The notes beneath the pieces were generated by a model. It was not told the origin of the DNA. It saw nothing but the letters and a program-made list of their open reading frames with translations, and ran no database searches. A stretch of 64,000 bases of DNA, taken from NCBI GenBank assembly GCA_022606425.2, contig JAHDVF020000890.1, positions 772,501 to 836,500 on the forward strand. Reading direction: 5' to 3'. The stretch's first letter is position 1. Every line of letters begins with the position of its first letter. The translations under genes were made by a program, and so were the position numbers. The DNA is from Lepidostoma basale (lineage: Eukaryota > Arthropoda > Insecta > Trichoptera > Lepidostomatidae). Shown here piece after piece: positions 1 through 10,162 of the stretch.

Positions 1-2436
1 TTTGCTGCGCTTCAACTCTCTTCCAGATTCATTTTGGCTGTTGAGCAAATCTTCGAGTAAATCTTGGGCCACAGTCTTCCCATCCAACCAATGTTCTGAA
101 TTACTATTTGACACATAGAAGCCTTTCTTTAATTTTAAATCTTGACCCGGCCCTTCTTCAGATTGTTTTGAAGCATCTTCTGTATTATTCATTGATTTAT
201 TTTCTTTAATAATATTGGAACAGAAATTAACATCATTTTTTAAGTCTATAGCAATCAAATCTTCATAGGGCATTAACTTAGGGAAGATGTCTTGCATCGA
301 AATTCCGTCTAATAAGTCATGATTTAGGTCTTCGAAAATGGCATCTTTCAATTCTGGAGGCAAGAGGTCGGCCGTATTCTGCGGCTCCTCTTCCGGAGCA
401 TCCTCCTGCTGGTCCTGCCGGCACACCAGCTCCAGCATGTGCTCCATCACCTGCTTCACGGCAAAGTCCTCCAGAGACACGCTGGCCGAGCCAAACTTAA
501 TAGGGGATTTCACCTTTTTAGAAACCATAATAGAATGTCCTTCAGTTTCCAATGATTTGTGCCACGATCCAATCTCCGCCAGTATCCTCTCAACTGTCTT
601 GGGGTTCATGGAGTGATCTAAGGTAATGTTGACTCCTAAATCGAAGGCCGGGGAGGGCTCAGTGAGCAGCAACTTGGTGCGAATGGTGTACTTGACAATC
701 TTCCACGGCTGCTTGCAGGACCAGTAGAGGCGCGTGCACAAGAAGTCGGCGGGGATTAACACATCATCAAAGTCCGACACTGACGGAATTATCCGACCTA
801 GACACTTCACAACCAGAGAACCCAGAATAAATTGTACTTTCTGCACCTCGCAGTACTTCTTTTTCTTTCTATCTAATTCTACATACACCGGCCGAGATAA
901 TTCAAAGTCCTTATCCTTCTGCAGAGCTTTGTTTTTGATATCTTCGATGTGCAGCGGGCAAAACACTCTCTTGTCATCGAGGAAGGCACAGCCAATAGTG
1001 CGGGCACAAGTAAAATGATATGTTTCACTGCAGTTCTTGGCACAGCACCCCACACTCGCACCTTTATTGCAACACTTGGAGCATTTGATCATTCGTCCCC
1101 TCGATATGGCACTTTGGATATTTTGTAAAGATCCATCAATTTCTTCAAACACCTCCGCTGACCACAGAGCGCAGTTGGCGTGGATCCAGTCCCCCTGGCC
1201 GCAATACAGCAGCCTTCCTTCCAGGGATGGGGCACCTTCTCCCACACTCTTGCAGAGCACGCATACCCGAGTCTCTTCCAAGCTGTTGTCTTCGTACATG
1301 TAATCGCAATTCGAAATGTTGTCACTTTCTATTGCTGGCACAGTTTGGTCTTGAGACGTGTTCTTGAATTTTCCATCGTGTTTGCTGGAGAATGATGAAA
1401 TATCTTCGTCTTTTAGGGATTCTACATCATCATTGTCCACTTCAATTTCCAGGCTGGGGTTCAAACAGTTCAGCTCACAGTCAAACCACGGGAAAGATTC
1501 AGTAAACACATCCTTATATACTTCTTTGACCTCTGGTGATAACGTTTTTGTTATGGCATCTAGCATGTCTCTATTGAAATCTTTGACGGATGTATATTCA
1601 TTAGAATTCACCCGCCTTTTGATATCCAATAATGAAGGCAACGCATCATTTTCCGCACTAGTGGAACAATTACAAGGATTGTCATCATCACATTCCGCTT
1701 TCACAGGGCAGGTAGAATCAATCAACTTTTGACCACACTTAACACTGTCCGCGGGAGTCTTTGTTATATCAGATATTGGCTCGGAATCACAATCTTCTTC
1801 CATTTCACTGTCTCTTTCATCTTCACTGTACTGGGATTCTTTAACAATATCGCGAAAATCTATACGAGTTTTATCTTTAAAATCATCAGTTATCCTTTCC
1901 TTTCTCTCGCATGATCCGATGGATAAGCAAATCTCGTTATTTTGCAACAAGGATTCTTGTAATTTATGAACAGTGCCTTTAGCTGTTTCGGGGCGATCAG
2001 AAGTCGACGGGAGAATACTGTAGTTACTATTGGTTCCTTCAATTAAGCGAGCGTTGTCTCTGCTGATTTGAGATTTATTTTTGTCTATTCTCGCCAGCGT
2101 GGTGCCCGTTCTTGATTTGGAATCGAACTGGAGGCGTCTCACCGCAACGGGGGAGGCGCAGAAGCATGGTTTCTTGGTGATGGGCGTGTTCTTGTGCGGG
2201 GTGAGTTTGAGCAGAGTGCAGGCGTTCTTGTTTTTGGCCAGGGCCTTGAGAAGGGCCGTTAAGCGCGTGCGCAGGTAGGAACAGAGCGCGGTCCTCCAGG
2301 GCGCAGGGGGCGGCAGGCACTGGCGACACGTGTACTCCACAGAGGGCGGCAGGGCAGACAGCAGTTGGTAGCCCTCCCCGCTCAGTCCCTCGCAGCGGGC
2401 GTGCACCCAGCGTGAGCACAGACCGCATTCCATCAT
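1..2436 (-). CDS. trx: trx exon 9: PHD3 end, extended PHD, FYRN (continues past window)
   Basis: 2436 nt without a stop. MMECGLCSRWVHARC completes PHD3. A Ser/Asp-rich spacer follows. The extended PHD runs from CVLCKSVGEG (about 1262) through WIHANCALWSAEVFEE, GCCAKNC and YHFTCAR to FCPLH (about 945). FYRN is at about 770-665 (FLCTRLYWSCKQPW, YTIRTK). Downstream is a conserved LPPELKDAIFEDL and DLLDGISMQDIFP block. The end at position 1 is the window edge, not a stop. Confidence 0.93.
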   Translation of the reverse strand, partial: MMECGLCSRWVHARCEGLSGEGYQLLSALPPSVEYTCRQCLPPPAPWRTALCSYLRTRLTALLKALAKNKNACTLLKLTPHKNTPITKKPCFCASPVAVRRLQFDSKSRTGTTLARIDKNKSQISRDNARLIEGTNSNYSILPSTSDRPETAKGTVHKLQESLLQNNEICLSIGSCERKERITDDFKDKTRIDFRDIVKESQYSEDERDSEMEEDCDSEPISDITKTPADSVKCGQKLIDSTCPVKAECDDDNPCNCSTSAENDALPSLLDIKRRVNSNEYTSVKDFNRDMLDAITKTLSPEVKEVYKDVFTESFPWFDCELNCLNPSLEIEVDNDDVESLKDEDISSFSSKHDGKFKNTSQDQTVPAIESDNISNCDYMYEDNSLEETRVCVLCKSVGEGAPSLEGRLLYCGQGDWIHANCALWSAEVFEEIDGSLQNIQSAISRGRMIKCSKCCNKGASVGCCAKNCSETYHFTCARTIGCAFLDDKRVFCPLHIEDIKNKALQKDKDFELSRPVYVELDRKKKKYCEVQKVQFILGSLVVKCLGRIIPSVSDFDDVLIPADFLCTRLYWSCKQPWKIVKYTIRTKLLLTEPSPAFDLGVNITLDHSMNPKTVERILAEIGSWHKSLETEGHSIMVSKKVKSPIKFGSASVSLEDFAVKQVMEHMLELVCRQDQQEDAPEEEPQNTADLLPPELKDAIFEDLNHDLLDGISMQDIFPKLMPYEDLIAIDLKNDVNFCSNIIKENKSMNNTEDASKQSEEGPGQDLKLKKGFYVSNSNSEHWLDGKTVAQDLLEDLLNSQNESGRELKRSK

Positions 2437-5400
2437 CTGGCCAATAATACTATTCATTAGCACCACTAGGCAGAAATAATGGACCACTACGCTGTTCTTC
2501 CTCGACATATTTCTCTCATTTCCTATACATTCATACATCATGTCACCCACGTATGTTGATGTTTAATATTTGATTGATTTTATTGTGCCAGTTTTCCTCG
2601 GTCTTCCTCTATTTCTAGTTTCAGTTTACATCGTCAACATAGAATCTTTGCCATTCTTGCTGCATTCATTATTTCTATGTGTCCAACCAACTCAATGATC
2701 CTTTCAATATTTTGTTCATAACAATTTAATTCGCACTGCATTCACTTCTTATATTTTCATTCGACACTATCAAACATGGATTTTCCACACATTCTTCTAA
2801 GTCTAAGAGATCTCATTACTACTGCATTTGTTCTACTTCCATCCTTCTTTTGCCAGTTACATGCTTCACTTCCACCCATAAGGATCGGTACAAGAATACC
2901 ATTGTGCAATGTCATCTTAGCTACATTATAAAGTATAATTAATAAAAATTGACAAGTATGTATTCATTAACAATTTAGGGCCAAATAATACTTGTAAGAG
3001 GGTGACTTACTTTACTGTCAAAGTCATTGTCCTGGTAGCAGCCCTGGCAGAGCGGGCAGTAATTGCCCTTCTGTCGGAGGCGGAAGCAGGCCGAGCAGAA
3101 AGGCAAGCTGCCCAGGAACTTTGTCACTTTGAAACTATCGCAGCTCTTACACTTGAAGCACGCATTACAAATCTGCAAAAGCAAATCAATTTGTTGTGTA
3201 AATAATGATTTAAAAAATCAGTCGGTAATTTATAAAAAAATTAAATAGTCATTTTTGACAAAATAAGGCATAAACACTGTGGAATTCCATAATCATGAAT
3301 TAAAACACTGTTTTTTCTTCGAAGGTTTTACACCTCCCGATGATAAAGGTGTAAACATGTTGAGAAAAATAAACTCGGAAGTGGAAAAAAGTGTTTTAAT
3401 TCATAAAAGAAGTCGTAGAAATACAGTCTCTTATTAAAAGACAGAAATGACTCCTCCGTAAAGTAGATTATTATTTTGGTTACTAAATAAACAAACAAAT
3501 TATTGAAAACAATTTAAAACACTTGTGTACATTGTTTTAATACCACTTTATCATAATATAAATTGGCAAAAACACCAAATATCATCAAGAAAGAGTAGAG
3601 CGAGAATATTTTTAATACAAGAGAGCGAGAAAGGAATATTTTGATTCTCTCCGAAAGTAATTAGAAAATTTTGAATGCACATGATGAAAGTTTCTGGATT
3701 ATTTTCAATTTTGTTCTGATTATTGTTGTATGACAGTAGTGTAGAAAACAAAAGGAGAGCAATTTGGTATTCTTAATTGTGAATTTTTTAACGTGTGTGA
3801 AAAAAAATATTTACATTAAAAGTTTAAACTTATTACTAATTACGATTGTACAGTAAACCAAGTTTTTAAAGGTTAGAAATTCTTTACTTCCGTGAATACT
3901 TCATGGGTTGTAACTAGATTAAATAAACTGGGGTAAAACTAATAAAATAATTTTCTAATTTAATCGCTGCACGGGAAGGACAAGAAGGATTTCATTAAAG
4001 GATATATTCCAGGATATTCCAGGTATAAGAACTGACCTGTGGCCAGTCGGGTCGGAGGGCCCGGCCGGCAGTGAGGCAGGAGGCATGATAGCGGCGACGG
4101 CAGGAGCGGCAGGATGCCGCCCCTCCGCGGCCCCCACAGCCTGCACACCCCTCGCAGCGTCCGCACTGCCACCCCTCCGCACCTCCCTCCGCGCAGAAGC
4201 GGTGGTAGGGTTCGCAGCAAGATGCACAGTGGACCATCTAGAACAAGTTCAATTACATACCTTTCAACAACTGTAAATTAGAAATATAAAACACCACTTT
4301 TTACATTTAACGGTAATAAATGTTGTGACAATCACCACCACTGGAAATCACCTTCGGTGTTGCGGTCAAAGCTCTTACCACTCTGTCACAAAGTGCTTCA
4401 TGTTGCAAATATGTAAAGGTTTTGTCTTATAATAAATAATAATTAACTCGTAAAGCATTAGACGTATTGTTAATATAAAAACAAACTAATATTTTTGTAA
4501 TGAACATGTTTCGTTTTACATATATTATTGTTCAAAAAACAATAATTAATATTTTTTTATCCCATTGATCTAGATTAAAAATCACTTTTGTTACAAGCCT
4601 AACCAAAGTAAAATATACATAAATTATATGACCCAGTACGCTTAGTATTAAAATAATTATTTTATCATAGATTGTTTATTATATTTTTAATTGTTTTCCT
4701 CTAGTTAAAAAAACAACACCACCATCAAAACTAATCTTAAATCTGATGAGTTATGCAACATTAAGACGGATGAAAAACATTTTCCAAATAATGGTGAATT
4801 ACCTTCTCATTGCCTCGACTACCGCAGAGGAAACAGACACTACTGATGCTGAAGGGAGTGGAGCTGATCAGTCCCCAGCCTGTATTGCAGACCTCGTCCG
4901 GATCGTACGACTCCCAGAAGTCTAAACTTATTGTTTCCGCTTGTCTCTGCTGGTTGTATTTGTGCTGGAGCATTTTCCACGATATCCGCATCTACAAGAA
5001 ATCATTTTATTAATTCACCGGAAAAAAAACTGACTTTGTTTTACTGATTCTGTCCCTCTAAAAAAATTTATAAACTGTAAAGGAAGTAAATTTATGTTTA
5101 GAAAGTATGGGCATAATAAATACATGTGTTATAATTTAATCAAACATAGCCTAATGTGTAAAAATTATTTATCACAAGAAATTCACCCGATACTTCATTT
5201 AACTAAACTAACTAACCATCACGCCATTTCACCGGAGGGGTAGGCAGAGAGGATGGATCGCCACACTGGCCTGTCCTGGCACACCTCTCGGGCTTCCTCC
5301 ACATTCATACATCGCACCATGCACGCACGTCGATTATTCCGACTTCGAATGATATAGATAAATCAAATACATACATTTGTGAGATTTCCAAGAGCCGTTT

Positions 5401-8400
5401 TGGGTTTTCGCTGAATAACTTCAAGAGCTTGATCCACGTCACTCATCTTATCATCATCCTTGGAGTTGTAATTAACTTTGCTTGTGACAAGGTCATTCTC
5501 TTTATTGGTCTCAGTGGATAGAACCGAATCAAAGCTATCCGTAGATTCTTCATCTTTGATATCTGCTGCTGGAACTTTGTCATTGTGTTTGTGGTCATCG
5601 GTAGTTTTGTCAACTGGGTCACAATCAGAACACAAATCGGAAGGTTTCAGTTGGGGTTCTTGGACTTCCACATTCTCATGCTCGCCGGCAGAATTGTCGT
5701 CAGAGTGATCGGACGTTTCTTTCTCTTCATTGACAGGGAAGGTGGCGATTGGTTGGCCGAGAACGATAGAAGCGCTTCTGCATACGTGTTTGACTCTTGG
5801 GCCCTTGAGTTCCATTTTCTGTCTCTTGGTTGAATCAGATTGTTGCTCGGAGTTGATTTTATCTTTCTTTCGAACTTTGATACGAGTGTGCCGACGTTTT
5901 CTACCGCTATTTACAATATTTTCCGTGTCATCTTCATCTTCCGTTTTTTGTTTCTCTGTTTTAATGCTGTCTTCTGTTTTAATTGCCTGAAAAGTCAGTG
6001 TGTTAAAATATATACATGCATAAATATCACTCTTATTTGCAATAAATCAAGATACATTTTAAATTAAAAAATAATTCATAAAGTTGACATTATTAAATGC
6101 ATTTAGCTGATACTAAACAAACAAAAAGAAATATTACAAGAATTTCCATAAAGAATGAAAATGTTGCTATTAATTTAAACAATACCTTTTGTTCGTCTTC
6201 TGGTGCTTTCTTCAGAGGGTTCTTGTTTTTGGGTGTGAGAGGAGTATTTTCCACATCTTGATTGTCCCCTGGCTGTGATTTTGGCGCGGGTGGGGGTGGA
6301 GCCACAGGCAAAGAGGTGGTGGTAGATCGCAGGGGGGAGGACAGAGATGCGGGGGTCCGCATGAAGGGAGGCAGCATGGCTTGCAGGGAGGCCTTCTTTG
6401 CTGCTGGCAACTGGAAGGCCTTGATGCACATTTTCAGCCAACAGGCCTGGCAGCGTGCCTTGTACGAACATCGCGCCAGATTCCAGTGCTGGGAACGTAC
6501 TTTTGGCAGTATCCGGCAATTACCTAAAAATATTTAAAAACTTATTAAAGAAACTTCTTGACTGCACTATTGGAATAACTGGAATAATTTATATTTCATT
6601 GATTTCGAGATATTAACGAGCGAACTACTTTGGAGTACAGCAAATTAGTTGCTGTTTTTATAAACTTTTTAGATGCAAATTATTTTAGAATGAAAAGTAT
6701 TTTTACTTTTTAAGTTTAGATATGGGTAAATCTAATATTTTTACTGAAATCCCGCGGTGGTCCATCTTGAATGATATATATATATTTTTATTTCTTTAAC
6801 TAGTTTACTATTATTATAACCAGTTGACATCAACAAACTAATTAGTAGGTTTAATAATTGTATACATCGAGAAAGGGGGATTGATAATATTACATTTTAA
6901 TATATCAATTATTACGAGAGCTTAAGCATATAATTACCAGATTGTCAATGTCGAAGACAAAACAGTCGCAAAAACAGTAAACTTCAAAAGATTTTAATAT
7001 AATATTACATAATTAAAAATGGGTAAATTACAACATTAATTAAAACAATGTCTTAATTGGGTTACAGAAATTAATTATTTAAATAAACCTCATCATTTTA
7101 AAAATATCTATGCATTACATTGGAAAAGCATACATTCAAACTACGAGTCTAGAATTAATTTTAAAGTTAAATAATTTGCAATGACCTTCTCCCTTCTGGC
7201 ACTGCAGGCTGGGCAGTGGGGAGGTCTGTGCCAAGTTCTGGCGCCTGAGCATCTTGGAGATGAACTTGCGACACGACTCGCACGAGTAGATGCCGAACTT
7301 CCGGGCCTGCTTCACCAAGCGGTAGAACCTCACTGCACCGCACACACCACACGTCACCTTGCCCGAGCTATTGGCAGCTGGAAAATATACATATAATTTT
7401 ATTACTCACATTAAACAATTGTCAAATCAGATAAAAAGAAATACAAATGTACAATATTAAAAATACTATAGATATGGATAATTAAATTTATTTGTTATTT
7501 TATTAATCCTTTCTCCTTACTTTAAACATTTAGTAAAACGATGAAGTATCGTAGGGCTAATCACCCTGTATGATAAAAGAACACATGATTACGAACACCA
7601 ACACAATCGCTTCAGAACTTGGACTTCCCAATAAACATAAGGACCAACGATTGGAGGAAACTGGAAAGACATAGAGAATGCATAGGGATGGCCAGAGACA
7701 AGAGCCAGGGGAGGACTATTATCAGGAGGCCAAATCCCACACCAGGATGTAGCGCCGAGAACAAGAAAACAATGAAGCGTTCTTGAAGTTCCTACAATTC
7801 TAGTAAAACTGATCTCGTTTTGGAAAAAAGGAAGGCGAAACATATGCAATACTGAAGGTTCACAAAATCAGATTACTCGGCTTAATTCAATATATATATA
7901 TTTTAGTAATATTCTAGAATATACAAAACATTATTATTTGAACAAGAGACTAGGGTTAGCAAATGAGTAATTCGTTGGAATGCTACATTAGAGATTAGGA
8001 TTTTGGATGAAAAAATATTATTTAGAATGCAGTATTGGTAAAAGAACGAGTCATATTTCATTTTTTGCTAAATGGACGGGTAATTCCGATGATTCATAAG
8101 TTATGATTTATCTCAAGGCAAAAATGACACAAATTTTGTACAATGAGTATTTACATCTTATTGTAAACCAGTTTTAAGTTTTCACAGAAAAAGGATAATG
8201 TACACAAATAATTTAAAAACAATTGTAATGAAACAAATACAATAAAAAATATTTGGCATGTGTTACTTTTAAACAAACGCTGGGATATATATAAGGTGTG
8301 ATAAGTTTGAAGTAAGTAAAACATTTTAATAAGTGACAAATACTTACTGGTGCTGGTTGCGTTGATTCCAAATGCGGAGAACGGCCCATCAGGGCTGCTA

Positions 8401-10162
8401 CTGGCAGGTGGCGTGGTACTCAGCTGTAGGCGTGCCTCCCGTAGGATGACCTTGCCACTGAGCAGCTGCGAGGGCTCCTCACGCCGGCCCTCCTCCGAGC
8501 TTTCTTCTTCACTCTCCGAACTGTCCAAACTGTCCTCCGACTCAGAGGATTCGGAGCTACTGCTGCTCTGGTCCGAAGTGCACGGCGTCTCGGAAATATT
8601 ACGAGAGAACTGCGCTAACCTTCTGGAAATACCGTCCTTCAAATTTTCTTTTGACAATTTGGGCGCACTTTCCGGAATCACTTTAACACTCGCACTCGCC
8701 ATGTCGACATCCTCACTTGCATTGTCACTGAGTTGACTAGCAGACTTGGAGCCTGCCGCGAAAGTGTCTTGGAACGAGGATGCGATACTTTTGGCAGAAG
8801 CCGATCCAAACAGACCCAAGGTCTTGTCAAGATACGAGCACTTGGAAGGCACGAGGGTGTTGGGAGTGGCCGCGCAAGAATCAAGATGTTTTGAATCCGA
8901 ACTGTCGTTACTGTTGGCAGAACTGTCACACGTCTCGTACGCCTCGTCGTAGCAAGAGTTGCTCGGATCATTTTGGACATTAAATATCAGCTTAGGCTTT
9001 TTAAGAACTTTCCCGGGCACCTGCGAGGGCGGGTTGGCTCCCTCCTCATTGTCTATAAAGCGCTTGTTTGGCTTGATAACACGCGAGGAGTGCACACTAT
9101 GGCTGGGAAGCACAAACTTGCGCGAGCCCTCGGTCCCGACCGCTTGTCCCGGTGGCGAGGGCCCGCGGGGGCCTAGAGAAAACTTCACTGACTTTTTCAC
9201 TGGGGGACTTTTATTGTGCCTCGATCTTAAGCTCACAAAATCGATACACCGTTTAGAACCGAGATCTGTCAATTTCGCAGGTTTCACTATGCTGCTGAAT
9301 GTACTATGCTCGGCAGTTTTATAGTTGGATTTCTTTATGATGGACACGAGAGGTTGGTGATTCTTCAATGGCACTTTTTTTACGCAATTGGGTGACTCGC
9401 CGCAGTTCTCCACGCGGCCGAAGGTGACGGTCTTCTTAGGCGCGGGCGCGGGGCCGACCTTCTCCGCGTCGCTCTTGACGACCTGCATTTTCTGTTGGGA
9501 TCTCGTCTTCACGGCGCTCGAAGATTCAGAATTGGGGATAGTGCTTGTTTTAGCTACGGGATCCTCTTCTTGTTCGGCGGGTACAGTCGTTTTTGGCGCC
9601 TCTGTCTTTGCTTCATTCTGCCCCTCAATCTCCTCCTAAAATCGTAAAAAAAAACGTCAAATTTCATAATATTGCACAAAATTATTCCGTTAAAACACAA
9701 TGAAAATGTTAAAAAGCGATTAATAATGTGAAATAACCTGTTCAAATGTCTATTTTGACCGATTTATCGAATGAGATGCTTTGTCCTTTGTTGACAATAA
9801 GCGCAACAAACGTCAAGCAGTCACTTTCAAGGATAAATGATACGACTGTATTTTGGTGGATTTTGTCCAGCATGTACATTACTTTCGTAAAAAGCATCGA
9901 TAATATTAAATTTCATCATAATATACATAATAATGGCCGAAATAAACAAATATCAATGTAAAACGAAAACCGTTGCAAGTGAAGCCAGCAACGAGACCAC
10001 TGATTCGCCAACAAATGTTTCGCTAAAACATGTAACACTCACATTGCTGCTGCCGGTAACCGATGTGAACTCATTTTCGTCAATAACCGTGTCCAATAAA
10101 ACACTAATCCGTTTCCTATTCTGAAACTTTTGAGGTTTACCAGGGAATCTTGACCTTCCCAT
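1..10162 (-). CDS. trx: trithorax, histone H3K4 methyltransferase (5' nine exons; 3' end outside window)
   Basis: Nine exons on the minus strand, joined by GT-AG junctions with consistent phase: 10162-10043, 9635-8348, 7377-7186, 6523-6186, 5986-5375, 4991-4803, 4237-4037, 3172-3011 and 2436-1. They encode about 1846 residues and are still open at position 1. Seen: an N-terminus starting MGRSRFPGKP as in insect Trx, a nuclear-receptor-like C4 zinc finger (about residues 475-580), three PHD fingers (about 900-1075), an extended PHD (about 1426-1533) and FYRN (about 1593-1625). The family is the MLL/Trx chromatin regulator that keeps Hox genes active; the catalytic SET domain and FYRC must lie beyond the window. 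No CXXC domain is seen, as in fly Trx. Introns 3, 5 and 8 lack obvious disruption of splice sites, although two carry LINE tails and one a palindrome. The start is set by the Trx-like N-terminus and the strong GTGAGT donor after 40 codons. Confidence 0.95.
2462..2931 (-). mobile_element. LINE-A fragment (C-terminal coding part)
   Basis: Lies in the trx intron between exons 8 and 9. On the minus strand it matches the C-terminal coding region of the LINE at 17562-18584 (VPIL.G/W.LAKEGWK, RSLRLRRMC, MKGSLSWLDT-like blocks, GRPRKTG). It has lost the TTAG tail and has several frame breaks. Confidence 0.7.
3011..3172 (-). CDS. trx: trx exon 8: end of PHD2, start of PHD3
   Basis: 162 nt, 54 codons, bounded by TTTTGCAG and GTAAGT. 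It contains ICNACFKCKSC, a CSACF linker and YCPLCQGCYQDNDF, the start of PHD3. PHD3 of this family reads methylated H3K4. Confidence 0.93.
3295..3404. repeat. Palindromic element, group F6 (decayed)
   Basis: Arms begin and end with ATGAATTAAAACAC and its complement (3295-3308 / 3391-3404), and TTTACACCT/AGGTGTAAA form the inner stem. The centre keeps CGATGATAAAGG. It belongs to the same group as 28041-28246 and 63263-63324. It sits in the trx intron between exons 7 and 8. Confidence 0.6.
4037..4237 (-). CDS. trx: trx exon 7: PHD1 and PHD2 core
   Basis: 201 nt, 67 codons, very GC-rich. MVHCASCCEPYHRFC completes PHD1 and CEGCAGCGG through CRSCRRRYHASC forms PHD2. Compared with vertebrate MLL the inter-ligand loops are short. 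Confidence 0.92.
4803..4991 (-). CDS. trx: trx exon 6: pre-PHD segment and first PHD1 Cys pair
   Basis: 189 nt, 63 codons. It encodes a conserved pre-PHD stretch (ISLDFWESYDPDEVCNTGWG) followed by CFLCGS, the first zinc ligand pair of PHD1. Confidence 0.92.
5201..5351 (-). mobile_element. LINE-A 3' end
   Basis: 150-bp 5'-truncated copy in a trx intron. It reads (on minus) [34 protein letters not shown], then GGTTAGTTAGTTTAG. Confidence 0.75.
5375..5986 (-). CDS. trx: trx exon 5: charged linker
   Basis: 612 nt, 204 codons, phase 0 at both ends. A basic segment (KRRHTRIKVRKKDK) is followed by a long Asp/Glu/Ser/Lys-rich stretch. The donor lies 24 nt from a minus-strand LINE-A tail in the next intron (5201-5351). 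Confidence 0.85.
6186..6523 (-). CDS. trx: trx exon 4: second half of zinc finger and Pro-rich linker
   Basis: 338 nt. It starts NCRILPKVRSQHWNL and continues through CSYKARCQACWLKMC, the remaining Cys ligands of the variant finger. A Pro/Ser/Thr-rich linker follows. It ends in phase 0 at a GTATTG donor. Confidence 0.88.
7186..7377 (-). CDS. trx: trx exon 3: nuclear-receptor-like zinc finger, first half
   Basis: 192 nt. It encodes CGVCGAVRFY, then KFGIYSCESCRKFISKM, which resembles the second knuckle of a nuclear receptor DNA-binding domain (CESC plus a basic helix). This variant finger is a known Trx feature. It ends in phase 1 with a split Gly codon completed by exon 4. Confidence 0.9.
7378..8347. 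other. trx intron 2 content
   Basis: AT-rich intron. At 7590-7850 the plus strand carries a higher-GC block (INIRTNDWRKLERHREC.., IIRRPNPTPGCSAEN). It looks like a LINE or other transposon coding remnant, but I cannot place it in a family. Nothing else is recognised. Confidence 0.3.
8348..9635 (-). CDS. trx: trx exon 2: low-complexity N-terminal region
   Basis: 1288 nt, about 429 codons, between a TTTTAG acceptor and a GTAAGT donor. It is rich in Ser, Lys and Pro, with a conserved IKPNKRFIDNEE block near residue 230 and a Ser/Glu-rich acidic run near residue 440. It is probably disordered and carries basic patches consistent with a nuclear protein. The local GC content is well above that of the flanking introns. 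Confidence 0.85.
10043..10162 (-). CDS. trx: trx exon 1: conserved N-terminal tip
   Basis: 120 nt, 40 codons from ATG at 10162-10160 to a GTGAGT donor. The opening residues, with MGRSRFPGKP and then an RKRIS motif, match the start of insect Trithorax. It ends in phase 0 and joins exon 2 (EEIEG...) in frame. Confidence 0.85.

Noticed and set aside
338..616. Plus-strand ORFs across 338-10400
   Set aside because: They are opposite-strand shadows of the trx exons, which have the conserved domains and consistent splice phases.
7589..7849. 86-codon minus-strand ORF in trx intron 2
   Set aside because: The plus-strand reading is more protein-like, but neither gives a family assignment; noted only as intron content.
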